Positions 8,019-17,307 are shown, numbered from the stretch's first letter. The stretch: 64,000 nt of DNA from Rubrivivax sp963725755 (GCA_963725755.1 CAVRZW010000017.1:124001-188000), one strand, 5' to 3'. The notes: generated by a model from the sequence alone, not told the origin. Translations and numbers: made by a program.

Positions 8019-9172
8019 CAGAAACTCCGCGGCAGCCCGAGCACATGCTCGGCGACATAGCTCAGGATCAGGTTGGTCGAGATCGGCGCCACCTGGTACA
8101 GCCTTGTTTCGCGGAACTTGCGCTCGACGTCGTATTCGCAGGCGAAGCCGAAGCCGCCGTGGAACTGGATGCAGGCGTTGGCCGCCTCCCAGCTCGCCTT
8201 GGCTGCCAGGTACTTGGCCATGTTGGCCTCGGCGCCACAGGGCCGGTGGGCATCGAACAGGCGGCAGGCCTGCCAGCGCATCAGGTCGGCCGCCTCGACC
8301 TCGATGTGGGCCTCGGCGATCGGGAACTGCACGCCCTGGTTCTGGCCGATCGGGCGGCCGAAGACGATGCGCTCGCCGGCGTACTTGGTCACCTTGTCGA
8401 TGAACCAGCGACCGTCGCCTATGCACTCGGCGGCGATCAGCGTGCGCTCGGCGTTCAGGCCGTCGAGGATGTACTTGAAGCCCTGGCCCTCCTGCCCGAT
8501 CAGGTTCTCCGCCGGGATCTCCAGGTTCTCGAAGAACAGCTCGTTGGTCTCGTGGTTGACCATGTTCGGGATCGGCCGCACCGTCATGCCGTGGCCGATG
8601 GCATCGCGCAGGTCGACGATGAAGATCGACATGCCCTCGCTCTTCTTCTTCACCTCGGCCAGCGGCGTCGTGCGGGCGAGCAGGATCATCAGGTCGGAAT
8701 GCTGGATGCGCGAGATCCACACCTTCTGGCCGTTGACGACCCAGCGATCCGCCTTCTTGATCGCAGTCGTCTTGATCTTCGTCGTGTCGGTGCCGGTGCC
8801 GGGCTCGGTCACGCCCATGCTCTGCAGACGCAGCTCGCCGCTGGCGATCCTGGGCAGGTACAGCGATCTTTGCGCCACGCTGCCGTGGCGCAGCAGGGTG
8901 CCCATGTTGTACATCTGGCCGTGGCAGGCGCCCGAGTTGCCGCCGGCGCGGTTGATCTCTTCCATGATCACGCTGGCCTCGGCCAGGCCCAGCCCCGAGC
9001 CGCCGTACTCGGGCGGGATCAGCGCCGCCATCCAGCCGGCCCGGGTCAGCGCAGCTACGAAGGCCTCGGGGTAGCCGCGCTGCTCGTCGATCTTGCGGTG
9101 GTACTCGGGCGGGAACTCGGCGCACAGCGCGCGCACGGCGTCGCGGATCTCGGTGTAGGCGGTGTCGGACAT
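8018..9172 (-). CDS. Acyl-CoA dehydrogenase
   Basis: 384 aa, standard size. Features in order: helical N-domain with PPEYGGSGLGLAEASVIMEE, FAD-binding MGVTEPGTGTDTTKIKT, middle beta-domain KVWISRIQHSDLMILLAR, and C-terminal QFHGGFGFACEYDVERKFRE. The usual catalytic Glu position is in the C-terminal domain, but I cannot assign it without alignment. Start at the ATG at 9172 (MSDTAYTEI); the open frame continues 21 codons upstream without conserved sequence. Probably the first gene of the catabolic operon, divergent from the isochorismatase-like gene. Confidence 0.9.
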   Translation of the reverse strand: MSDTAYTEIRDAVRALCAEFPPEYHRKIDEQRGYPEAFVAALTRAGWMAALIPPEYGGSGLGLAEASVIMEEINRAGGNSGACHGQMYNMGTLLRHGSVAQRSLYLPRIASGELRLQSMGVTEPGTGTDTTKIKTTAIKKADRWVVNGQKVWISRIQHSDLMILLARTTPLAEVKKKSEGMSIFIVDLRDAIGHGMTVRPIPNMVNHETNELFFENLEIPAENLIGQEGQGFKYILDGLNAERTLIAAECIGDGRWFIDKVTKYAGERIVFGRPIGQNQGVQFPIAEAHIEVEAADLMRWQACRLFDAHRPCGAEANMAKYLAAKASWEAANACIQFHGGFGFACEYDVERKFRETRLYQVAPISTNLILSYVAEHVLGLPRSF

Positions 9173-9442
9173 GGGCTGGGCCTGGCGGCGGGGTGTGGGG
9201 CGGCGCCACCGCTCGACGCGGCGCGGGACAGGCATCGATTCTGAAGCAGGCGGCCGCCCCGGCGCGCCGTCCCTGCGGGTCCGGCGGGCGACGCGGAGGC
9301 AGCGTCGCTGCCGGCAGGTCCAGCATGATCGATTCGCCGATGTCGATGAGCGTCGGGTCGGGCATCATCACGCGGCCGGGGTACGCCGGGCGCTGCGTCG
9401 GTCGCGCGCTGCCCCCCTACCTCGAAAGCGAAGGAGAAGCTG

Positions 9443-9985
9443 GTGCTGATGTCGGCCGCGGTCTCGCAACTCGTGCTCGTGGACTGCCAGCAGCGGCTGA
9501 TGCCGGCGATCCCCGATGCCGGCGCGGTGGTCGCCAACATCCTGCGCCTGGCGGACCTCGCGCAGGCCCTGCAGGTGCCGGTCTGGGGCACCGAGCAGAG
9601 CCCCGACAAGCTCGGCCCCAACCTGCCGGCGATCCGCGCTGCCTGTGCCCGCACGCTGGCCAAGACCGTCTTCGACGCCACCGCCGATGGCCTGCTCGAA
9701 CTGCTGCAGCCCGGCCGCGACGGTGGCCGTGCCGATGTCGTGATCGCCGGTTGCGAAGCCCATGTCTGCCTGCTGCAGACCACGCTCGGCCTGCTGGGCG
9801 CCGGCTTCGCGGTCTGGGTCGTCGGCGATGCCTGTGGCTCACGCAGCGCGCACGACCATGCCGCGGCGATGGCCCGGCTGACGCGCGCGGGGGCGCAGAT
9901 CGTGAGCACCGAGATGGTCGGCTTCGAGTGGCTGCGTCGCGCCGACCATGCGGGGTTCAGCCGTTGGCAGGCGACGATCCGGTAG
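9443..9985 (+). CDS. Isochorismatase-family cysteine hydrolase
   Basis: 180 aa. The triad of the family is visible: Asp14 (LVLVDCQQRL), Lys74 (TLAKTVFDA) and Cys109 (IAGCEAHVCLLQT). Members hydrolyse amides or vinyl ethers (nicotinamidase-like, isochorismatase-like); the substrate is unknown. The GTG at 9443 is preferred because AAGGAG at 9431 is six bases upstream; the ATG two codons later would have a 12-base spacer. Divergent from the acyl-CoA dehydrogenase; its 3' end overlaps the convergent glycosyltransferase gene by 29 bases. Confidence 0.85.
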   Translation: MLMSAAVSQLVLVDCQQRLMPAIPDAGAVVANILRLADLAQALQVPVWGTEQSPDKLGPNLPAIRAACARTLAKTVFDATADGLLELLQPGRDGGRADVVIAGCEAHVCLLQTTLGLLGAGFAVWVVGDACGSRSAHDHAAAMARLTRAGAQIVSTEMVGFEWLRRADHAGFSRWQATIR

Positions 9986-11314
9986 CTCGCCGTCGATGCC
10001 AGGCCCGCAAGGCCGCCACGATCTCCGCCACCACGCCCGTCCAGTCTCCTGGGGCGCGCTGGCGGAACAGTCGCATCACGCCGGGGTACCAGGGCGAGTC
10101 ACTGCGCTCTTCGAGCCAGCGCCAGTCGGTCATGTGCTCGGGCAGCATCACCCACACCGGCTTGCCGAGCGCGCCTGCGAGATGCACGGTGGCGGTGTCG
10201 ACGCCGATCACCAGGTCGAGGTTGGCGATGACCGCGGCCGTCTCGGCGAAGTCGGTCAGCGCGTGGCCCAGCGCCGCCAGCTGCAGCGGCGCCGGCGTCC
10301 GGCGCGCCTCGTCCTCGCCGGCGCCCCGCTGCAGGCTGAAGAAGCGCGCGCCGGGCACCTCGGCGAGCGCAGCAAGCGTCGCCAGGCCCGGCAGCGAGCG
10401 ATCGGCGTCGTTCTGGTGGCGCGGGTTGCCGCGCCAGACCAGACCGACGCGCAGCGCTTCGTTCGGCGCCGCCCGCGCCAGCCGCCGCTGCCAGCGCGCC
10501 ACGGCGGCAGGGTCGGGATGCAGGTAGGGCAGGGCCGCCGGCAGGTCGTCGATGCGCGTGCCGCACAGGAAGGGCAGGCTCAGCGCCGGTGTCCACAGGT
10601 CCCAGGCGTCGCGCGCCAGGGCTCGTCGCCGCCGAGCACGCGGTCGAAGCCGGCATCGCGGGCCAGCAGCGGCTTGAGCGCCGGCTGGCAGTACAGCGTC
10701 AGCGCGGCGGCACCGCGGGCGCGCAATTGGGTGGCGTAGCGTGCCATCTGGATCAGGTCGCCATGCCCGGCATCGCTGATCACGAGCAGCGAGCGCCCGC
10801 CGACGTCTTCGCCGGCCCAGCGTGGCGCGTCCAGCTGCGCCTGCAGGGCGGCCAGGCCGGGGCGCGCCTCCAGGCACAGCAGGCCGTCGGCCCAGCGCCC
10901 CTGGCGCAGCAGCGGGTAGCCGAGGTTGAAGCGCGCCTTGTCGAAGCGCGGATCGAGGCGCAACGCATGCCGGCAGCAGGCCAGCGCGTCGGCATCGCGG
11001 CGCAGGCCGCCGAGCATCGCGCCCAGGTTCGACCAGGCGGCAGGCGATGCGGGTCGCAGCGCAATGGCCTGGCGGTAGCGCTGCTCGGCCGCTTCGAAGC
11101 GCTTGAGCCGCGCGAGCACGCCGGCCTGGTTCAACAGCGCCGCGAAGAACAGCGGGTCGAGCGCGAGCGCCTGCTCGTAGCAATCGGCAGCCGACGCCCA
11201 GTCGCCTTCTTCTTCGTGGCGCAGGCCGCGGCAGGCCCGGTCGAGGGCCGTTTGCTGCGCAGCGCCGGTTGGGCCCGGGGCGATGTCGGTGCGGTCCAGG
11301 AGCGCGGAGTCCAT
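9957..11314 (-). CDS. TPR-containing glycosyltransferase-like protein (frameshifted)
   Basis: The reading frame is broken near 10618. The N-terminal part has TPR repeats (CRGLRHEEEGDWASAADCYE..., AEQRYRQAIALRPASPAAW..., ALACCRHALRLDPRFDKARF). The C-terminal part continues in another frame with RVGLVWRGNPRHQNDADRSL and DLVIGVDTATVHLAGALGKP, the nucleotide-sugar-binding end typical of TPR-glycosyltransferase (GT9/GT41-like) proteins. One missing base in the 'GAC GAG .CC CTG' stretch explains the break exactly; the repaired protein is about 450 aa. Start ATG 11314 is uncertain (GTG at 11341 also possible). Acceptor unknown. Confidence 0.75.
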
Positions 11315-11426
11315 CGGGGAAGGGGTGGGCGGCGACGCCACCGAGGGTAGGCGGCCGGCGCAAGCCGAGAGACCCCGATAAGTGGCAGCAAACGGCTGCA
11401 GATCGGCGGCGCAAGGCGGCCGGGCG

Positions 11427-13133
11427 TCAGCTGCCGGCCAGCCGCTCGCGGAACATCAGCACGAGGTCGGTCTTGGTGACATGCCCGGCCAGGCGGCCAT
11501 CGGCATCGAGCACCGGTAGCCGCTCGCCCGGGTGGCGGGCGAAGGTCTCGAGCACCTGCCACACGGGTGTGTCGGTCTGCACGCGCGGGAAGTCGGCGCG
11601 CAGCAGCGATGCCGGCCAAGGCGCTTTCGCCTGCTCCGGACGCCGGATCAGCTCGGCCATGTCGTACAGCGGAATCGCGCCGGCGAACCGCCCCTCTGCG
11701 TCCAGCACGTAGACATGCTGCCAACGGTAGCGCAGGAACACGGCTTCCAGCTCGGCCAGGGTCCCGCCGGCCGGCACCGTGGCGCACTCCGGGCGCAGGA
11801 TGTCGGCCGCGACGGTGAGCGTCGGCGTCGGCACCGAGCTGCCGGCCGCCTCCGAGTAGATCGATGCCGACCGCAGCGTGCGCGAGATCGAATAGGCGAC
11901 CACGCAGGCGAGCATCGAGGGCACGACGACGCCGTAGTTCTCGGTCATCTCGAAGATCATCAGCACCGACATCAGCGGCGCGTGGGTGCAGGCGGCGAGG
12001 AAGGCGCCCATGCCGACGGCGACGACCGCCGACGCGCCCGGGGCGGCGGGCCAGACCGCGTGCAGCATCGCCGCACACAGCGCGCCGGCGGCAGCGCCGA
12101 CGAACAGCGTCGGCGTGAAGATGCCGCCGACCGCGCCCGAGCCCGTGGTGGCGGCGACCGCCAGCACCTTCAGCAGGAGCAGCAGCAGCAGCGTCTGCCA
12201 GACCCAGCCGCCGTGCAGGATCGAGCTGACCACGCTGTAGCCGTTGCCCCAGACCCCGGGGCTGGCCAGCGACAGCGCGCCGACGATCAACCCGCCGGCA
12301 CCCAGCCGCAGCCAGGGCGGTGCCGGCCAACGCTTGAACAGGACGTGGCCGCGGTCCAGCACCCACAGATACAGCGGCGCCGCGACGCCGGCGACGAGGC
12401 CGATCGCCGACAACAGCAGCGTCGCGCCGCCGCTGCCGAGCGCGAACTCGGGCACCCGGTACAGCGGTGCCGACGGCGTCAGCGCCATCGCCACCAGGTG
12501 CGCCGCAAAGGAGGCCACGAGCAGCGCGCCGACGGTCTCGATGGCCAGCGAATGCAGCACGATCTCGGCCACGAACAAGGCCCCGGCGATCGGTGCGTTG
12601 TAGGCCGTGGCGACCCCGGCGGCGGCGCCGCAGGCGACCATCAACCGCCGGCGCGGCACCGACGCGCGTCGCCAGCGTCCGACCAGCGAGCCGGTCAAGG
12701 CCGCGAGCTGGACCATCGAGCCCTCGCGGCCGATCGCGCCGCCGGTGCTCACGCTGGCCGCCGACGACAGCGCACGCAGCAGCGAGACCCGCACCGGCAG
12801 GTCGCCGTCGCCCAGCGCGATCGCTTCCATGTAGTCGTTGCCGCTGCTGCGCCGGGCGATCCGTCGCGCCTGGCTCAGCAGCAGCCCGGCGACGACACCG
12901 CCCAACGCCGGCGATGCCAGGCGCTGCCACCACGACAGCCCGGACGCGATCAGCACCAGGCCGTCGGCGCGACCGAACATGACACGCTCGGCGGCCCACA
13001 GCAGTTCGCGGAAGCCGATCGTCGCCAATGCGCCCAACACACCGATGGCAGCCGCCATGACGAGGATGCGCTGCCATTCCGAAGGACGCAGGCGGGCCAG
13101 CAGCAGGACGCCGAATTCTCGAAGGGGACGCAT
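11427..13133 (-). CDS. ClC-family chloride channel/antiporter with CBS domains
   Basis: 568 aa, many hydrophobic helices. ClC motifs: GGAIGREGSMVQ (with the gating glutamate in GREGS), GSGAVGGIFTPTLFVGAAAG near the second anion-binding loop, and THAPLMSVLMIFEMTENY. The C-terminal ~130 residues form a cytoplasmic pair of CBS domains (PLYDMAELIRR..., VLDADGRLAGHVTKTDLVLMF). The first selectivity motif GSGIP is not present in canonical form (GNDYMEAI region). Start: ATG 13133, with a GTG two codons earlier. Function as channel or H+/Cl- exchanger not decidable here. Confidence 0.9.
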   Translation of the reverse strand: MRPLREFGVLLLARLRPSEWQRILVMAAAIGVLGALATIGFRELLWAAERVMFGRADGLVLIASGLSWWQRLASPALGGVVAGLLLSQARRIARRSSGNDYMEAIALGDGDLPVRVSLLRALSSAASVSTGGAIGREGSMVQLAALTGSLVGRWRRASVPRRRLMVACGAAAGVATAYNAPIAGALFVAEIVLHSLAIETVGALLVASFAAHLVAMALTPSAPLYRVPEFALGSGGATLLLSAIGLVAGVAAPLYLWVLDRGHVLFKRWPAPPWLRLGAGGLIVGALSLASPGVWGNGYSVVSSILHGGWVWQTLLLLLLLKVLAVAATTGSGAVGGIFTPTLFVGAAAGALCAAMLHAVWPAAPGASAVVAVGMGAFLAACTHAPLMSVLMIFEMTENYGVVVPSMLACVVAYSISRTLRSASIYSEAAGSSVPTPTLTVAADILRPECATVPAGGTLAELEAVFLRYRWQHVYVLDAEGRFAGAIPLYDMAELIRRPEQAKAPWPASLLRADFPRVQTDTPVWQVLETFARHPGERLPVLDADGRLAGHVTKTDLVLMFRERLAGS

Positions 13134-13329
13134 GGACACGACGGGGTGACGAGGCTGCCGATGGTATCCGCCGCAGCCCGGGCGCCGGCTTCATCGCAGT
13201 GGTGGCCGCGCCACCGGGGCATACTGGCGAGGTCGAAGGAGGGTCCATGCGGGAGCGCCGCAATCCGGGTTCTGCTGACGGTCTGCGCCGTCTCGTCGCC
13301 GCGCGAGGCCATTCCGGCGCCGGCCCCGC

Positions 13330-13713
13330 ATGACGGCCCTGCGCGGACTGGCGCTGCTGCTGTTGCTGCAGGCCGCGGGCGAGGCGCTGACCCATGCGCT
13401 GGCGCTGCCCGTCCCGGGGCCGGTGGTGGGCATGGTGCTGCTGCTGCCGGCGCTGGGCTGGCCGGCGCTGCGCGAGCCGGTGGCGGCGGCCGCGGCGCTG
13501 TTGCTGCAGCACCTGTCGCTGCTGTTCGTGCCGGTCGGCGTCGGCGTGATCACCCACCTCGACTTGGTGTCGCACTACGGCCTGCGCCTGCTGGCGGTCA
13601 TCGTGCTGTCGACCTGGATCGGCATGGCGGTGACGGCGCTGGTGCTGCGCGGCCTGTTGCGGCGCGAGGCGCCGGCGGTGCCGGCACGCCCCGGGGAGCG
13701 GCCGGATGACTGA
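13330..13713 (+). CDS. lrgA: CidA/LrgA family holin-like membrane protein
   Basis: 127 aa with four predicted membrane segments and the family pattern ALALPVPGPVVGMVLLL followed by LSLLFVPVGVGVI. LrgA/CidA proteins act with LrgB/CidB in cell-wall turnover, or as metabolite exporters in more recent models. Its stop overlaps the ATG of the LrgB-family gene, the usual arrangement for the pair. Confidence 0.9.
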   Translation: MTALRGLALLLLLQAAGEALTHALALPVPGPVVGMVLLLPALGWPALREPVAAAAALLLQHLSLLFVPVGVGVITHLDLVSHYGLRLLAVIVLSTWIGMAVTALVLRGLLRREAPAVPARPGERPDD

Positions 13714-14422
13714 CTTCGTGCATCTGTGGGTCTATCTGGCGTCGACGCCGTTGTTCGGCCTGACCGCCACCCTGGCCACCTATGTCGCCGCGCAGGGTCT
13801 GTACGACCGCCTGCAGCGCGCGCCCTGGGCCAACCCGGTGTTGTGGTCGGTGCTGGTCATCGGCAGCGTGCTGGTGCTTACGCGAACGCCTTACCCGAGC
13901 TACTTCGCCGGCGCGCAGTTCGTGCATGTCCTGCTCGGGCCGGCGGTGGTCGCGCTGGCGTGGCCGCTGTGGCTGCGGCGCGCCGAGGTGCGCCGGCGCG
14001 GCCTGGCGCTGACGCTGGCCGCGCTGGCCGGCGGGATCGCGGCGGCGGGCAGCGCGGTGGCGCTGGGCTGGGCCTTTGGCCTGCCAGGCGAGGTGCTGCG
14101 CTCGCTGGCTCCCAAGTCGGTCACCGCACCGGTGGCGATGGGCATCGCCGAGCGCGTGGGCGGCGTGCCGGCATTGGCCGCGGTGTTCGCGGTGCTTACC
14201 GGCATGGTCGGGGCCTTGTCGGCGCGGACCCTGTTCGGGCTGCTGCGGATCGACGACTGGCCGGTGCGCGGCTTCGCCATCGGCACCGCCGCGCACGGCA
14301 TCGGCGCGGCGCGGGCGCTGCAGGTGCACCCGGACGCCGGCGCCTACGCAGGGATCGCGCTCGGCCTGCAGGTGCTGCTGGCCTCGCTTCTCATGCCCTT
14401 GCTGTTCCGCTGGTTCGGTTGA
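13706..14422 (+). CDS. lrgB: LrgB/CidB family membrane protein
   Basis: 238 aa, seven or eight membrane segments. Conserved LrgB motifs are SVTAPVAMGIAERVGG and GTAAHGIGAARALQ. ATG at 13706 has GGGGAG eight bases upstream and overlaps the lrgA end by eight bases. Works with the upstream LrgA-like protein. Converges on the DUF5666 gene. Confidence 0.92.
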   Translation: MTDFVHLWVYLASTPLFGLTATLATYVAAQGLYDRLQRAPWANPVLWSVLVIGSVLVLTRTPYPSYFAGAQFVHVLLGPAVVALAWPLWLRRAEVRRRGLALTLAALAGGIAAAGSAVALGWAFGLPGEVLRSLAPKSVTAPVAMGIAERVGGVPALAAVFAVLTGMVGALSARTLFGLLRIDDWPVRGFAIGTAAHGIGAARALQVHPDAGAYAGIALGLQVLLASLLMPLLFRWFG

Positions 14423-14476
14423 CCGTCGGCCCGGTCCGTCGTCGCGAACCGGGTCGGCCCTTCGCGTCTCCCGCGA

Positions 14477-16144
14477 TCAGAAGTCGTCGTGGTCGTCGCC
14501 GTGCGGCACGCCTTTGTCGATGACGACGCTGGTCGCGCTTGCCGGCGCGGTCACCGTCAGCGTGCCAGCGGCGTAGCTGCCGCGCACCAGCACCAGGTCG
14601 CCGGCCTTGATGCCGGCCGCCAGCATCCGGCTCCACCGGGCTTCGCCACCGAGCACGGCCGCCGGATCGGCGCTGACCGCCAATCCGTGGACCCAGAACG
14701 TGGTCGGCGATCCCGCGCTGCCGTTGACCGGCGCCGGCGTGGCATCGACGATGCCGCCGATGCTGGCCGCCGACACGGCCGGCACGATGGTCACCGACAT
14801 CGCGCTCAGGTTGCCGTTGCCGTCGGCCTGCGCGGACACCAGCAGGTGTTGCGAGGCGCTGGCTGCCAAGTAGGTCTGGAAGGTGCCGATGTTGAACGGG
14901 TTGGCCGTCGGGCCGCCGTGATGGCCGCGCAGCGAGCGGTCGGCCAGGCGGGTGCCGGCATCGACGGCGATGGTCTGGCCGAGCAGCGTCAGCAGGTAGC
15001 TGTTGGCGGTGGCGCCGGCGGCGACACCGGCCGCGTCGCCTTCGAAGCCGTAGGTGGCGCTGCGCGCCGCGTGCAGCACGGTGACCGCGCTGGCCGCGAC
15101 CGAGGTACCGCCGGCGGCGACGGCGCCGGTCACGCGCACGATGTCACCCAGGGCAGGCAGGCTGCCGCCGGCCAGCGCCGAGGCATCGACGCCAATGCCG
15201 CGCAGCACGAAGGAGGCCGGCGAAGCGGTGACTGCCGAGACCTTGCCTTCGAGCTCGACGGCGGCGCCGTCGGTCTGCACGGGCAGCCTGCTGCGCAGGC
15301 GCGCCACCGCGGGCTGGAAGCCGGTGGCCGGCAGCGCCGGCATCGTCGCGCCGACCGCGGAGACGACCTGGCCGCTTGCGAACGCGCCGTTGCAGGGGGT
15401 GGCGGCGCCGCTGGCGAAGCAGGTGGCAGTCGACAGGTCGAGCGTCAGGCCGCCGATCGTCGCCGTGCTGCCGCTGGCCGCGGTGACGACGCCTTCGGCC
15501 TTGTAGGCAACCGGGCCGGGGCGGGTCGGCAGGTCGTTGACCACCACCAGGGTGGCAACGATGTTGGCGCCGCTGGCCACCCCGCCGCCGGCGTAGAGAT
15601 AGCCGTAGACGGTGACGTAGTTGCCGGCGGTCAGGGTGCTGCCGCTGCCGCTGGTGGCGCCGAGGTCCGACTGGCCGGCCACCGGTGCACAAGGCGTGGT
15701 GGCCGTCAGGCAGGCGCGGTGGTCGCTGAAATTGGTGGCCGCCGTGAGCTGCACGCTCTGGCCCATCACGGTCAGCGTGCTTGCGTTGCTGTCCGACGCA
15801 TCGACGACGCCGCGCGCCAGCGGATGCAGGTGCACCTCGGCCGCCACGGGGTGCGCCGGCGTGCTGTCCGCCGCCGCCAGCACGTCGACGCTCATGCCGA
15901 CTTCCAGCGCCGCAGCGCCGAGGTCGGCCGGACCCTGATCGTCGTCGATCACCCGGGCCGAGTCGGTGGCGAACTCGTGGCCGTTGACGAACACGCTGCC
16001 GAACGCGCTGATGCTGCCCGACGAGCTCAGCCCCACCGCCTTGCCGTTGTCGTTGCTCGTTGCGGTAGAGCCGCCGCCGCAGGAGGCCAGCGCCACCGCG
16101 GCCAAGAGGGCGGAGGCGATCCAGAGTCCTTGTCTGCGCTTCAT
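14477..16144 (-). CDS. DUF5666-domain lipoprotein
   Basis: 555 aa. Signal peptide with lipobox LASC (about residue 23 onward: LAAVALASCGGGS), so a lipid-anchored envelope protein. A DUF5666-like module follows (SGSISAFGSVFVNGHEFATD...VIDDDQG), and further beta-rich Gly/Ala/Ser/Thr repeats of the type 'V.G.V.A......F.L.G' extend through the protein; it ends in an acidic His/Asp tail. The start is decided by AAGGAG directly abutting an upstream ATG at 16150, leaving a six-base spacer to the ATG at 16144. Common in Burkholderiales; function unknown. Confidence 0.8.
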   Translation of the reverse strand: MKRRQGLWIASALLAAVALASCGGGSTATSNDNGKAVGLSSSGSISAFGSVFVNGHEFATDSARVIDDDQGPADLGAAALEVGMSVDVLAAADSTPAHPVAAEVHLHPLARGVVDASDSNASTLTVMGQSVQLTAATNFSDHRACLTATTPCAPVAGQSDLGATSGSGSTLTAGNYVTVYGYLYAGGGVASGANIVATLVVVNDLPTRPGPVAYKAEGVVTAASGSTATIGGLTLDLSTATCFASGAATPCNGAFASGQVVSAVGATMPALPATGFQPAVARLRSRLPVQTDGAAVELEGKVSAVTASPASFVLRGIGVDASALAGGSLPALGDIVRVTGAVAAGGTSVAASAVTVLHAARSATYGFEGDAAGVAAGATANSYLLTLLGQTIAVDAGTRLADRSLRGHHGGPTANPFNIGTFQTYLAASASQHLLVSAQADGNGNLSAMSVTIVPAVSAASIGGIVDATPAPVNGSAGSPTTFWVHGLAVSADPAAVLGGEARWSRMLAAGIKAGDLVLVRGSYAAGTLTVTAPASATSVVIDKGVPHGDDHDDF

Positions 16145-16371
16145 CGGCATCTCCTTCGCTGTTGAACGCGGCATGGCCGGCCTGCGTCGGCATGGCCCTC
16201 ACCGTCCGGGTCCGCGGATTTTGCGCAAACCCATGTGTCCTTGTATTGCCGCGAAGCTAAAAGCGGTGAGCGGAAAGGCAAGCATGTAACTCTTTGCCCG
16301 GCCGCCGACCGAGCGGGCCCTCGGCAGCGAGGGCACACTCGCGACTCCGGGCTGCGATGCGAGGAGGATCG

Positions 16372-17043
16372 GTGCGCGTCCTGTTGGTGGAAGACGACGA
16401 GATGATCGGCGACGGCCTGCGCGCGGCGCTGCGCCGCCAGGGCTTTGCTGCCGACTGGGTGCGCGACGGCCGCGCCGCCGACGCGGTGCTGGCCAGCGAG
16501 CGCTTCGACGCCGTGCTTCTCGACCTCGGCCTGCCCCAGCGCAGCGGCGTGGAGGTGTTGCGCGGGCTGCGCGCGCGCGGCGATGCCACGCCGGTGATCG
16601 TGCTCACTGCGCGCGACGCGCTGGCCGACAAGGTTGCGGCGCTGGACGCCGGCGCCGACGACTACCTGGTCAAGCCCTTCGAACTCGACGAGTTGCTGGC
16701 ACGGCTGCGCGCTGTCGGCCGCCGCGCAGCCGGACGCGCCAGCTCGGCGCTGCAGGTGCAGGACCTGCTGCTCGATCCCGCCACGCGCGAGGTCTCGCGC
16801 GGCGGCCGGCCGCTGCTGCTGTCGGCGCGCGAGTTCGCGCTGCTGCAGGCGTTGATGGAGCGCCCGGGCGCGATCCTCTCGCGCGCCCAGCTCGAGGACC
16901 GGCTCTACGGCTGGGGCGAGGAGCTGGAGAGCAATGCGATCAGCGTCTATGTGCACCAGCTGCGCAAGAAGCTGGGCGACGACCTGATCCACAACCTGCG
17001 CGGCGTGGGCTACTACGTCGGGCCGGCCAAGGGCCAAGGCTGA
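16372..17043 (+). CDS. OmpR-family response regulator (QseB/PmrA-like)
   Basis: 223 aa. Receiver domain with acidic pair EDDE (8-10), phospho-acceptor Asp51 (AVLLDLGLP), Thr in VIVLTARD and Lys in LVKPFE. Then a winged helix with LSAREFALLQALMERPG and ESNAISVYVHQLRKKLG. GTG at 16372 is chosen because GAGGAGG lies four bases upstream; the frame is open further upstream but without conserved sequence. Pairs with the histidine kinase downstream, from which it is separated by three 86-bp repeats. The next gene after the kinase is an HtrA protease, a plausible target. Confidence 0.92.
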   Translation: MRVLLVEDDEMIGDGLRAALRRQGFAADWVRDGRAADAVLASERFDAVLLDLGLPQRSGVEVLRGLRARGDATPVIVLTARDALADKVAALDAGADDYLVKPFELDELLARLRAVGRRAAGRASSALQVQDLLLDPATREVSRGGRPLLLSAREFALLQALMERPGAILSRAQLEDRLYGWGEELESNAISVYVHQLRKKLGDDLIHNLRGVGYYVGPAKGQG

Positions 17044-17298
17044 GGCGGGACATGAGACAAGAACTGCTTCTTGTCGAATGCCAGCCGAAGGGCAGGCGCG
17101 TGCCGCGCCAGCGCGGCCTGCAAGGCTGAGGCGGGACATGAGACAAGAACTGCTTCTTGTCGAATGCCAGCCGAAGGGCTGGCGCGTGCCGCGCCAGCGC
17201 GGCCTGCAAGGCTGAGGCGGGACATGAGACAAGAACTGCTTCTTGTCGAATGCCAGCCGAAGGGCAGGCGCGTGCCGCGCCAGCGCGGCCTGCAAGGC
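17041..17298 (+). repeat. Three tandem 86-bp repeats between response regulator and histidine kinase
   Basis: Units at 17041-17126, 17127-17212 and 17213-17298. I found one difference between units, an A/T change in the middle copy (GGGCAGGCG versus GGGCTGGCG). Each unit starts at a TGA (the first is the regulator's own stop codon) and contains two inverted repeats: GACAAGAA-CTGC-TTCTTGTC and GGCGCG-TGC-CGCGCC. Each also carries an identical-phase 25-codon ORF. 86 is not a multiple of three, so no frame reads through in-phase. The regulator's final AAGGCTGA also ends every unit, as if the repeats had been inserted at or copied from that junction. Confidence 0.95.
17052..17129 (+). CDS. Possible 25-aa repeat-encoded peptide (three copies)
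   Basis: Each 86-bp unit encodes ATG + 24 codons + TGA at 17052-17129, 17138-17215 and 17224-17301. The peptide begins MRQELLLVECQPKG and ends RVPRQRGLQG; the middle copy has Trp where the others have Arg at position 15. Stop-to-start spacing is 8 bases (GGCGGGAC), and the third stop is 6 bases before the kinase ATG, so a ribosome could reinitiate all the way from regulator to kinase. No homology is recognised. It may only be a by-product of a structured repeat. Confidence 0.25.
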   Translation: MRQELLLVECQPKGRRVPRQRGLQG

Positions 17299-17307
17299 TG
17301 AGCGCCG

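Noticed and set aside
14430..14453. Terminator between lrgB and the DUF5666 gene
   Set aside because: Only six paired bases (CCCGGT/ACCGGG) with a long loop and no T run.
17041..17298. CRISPR array
   Set aside because: The units are directly abutting with no variable spacers, and no cas genes are nearby.
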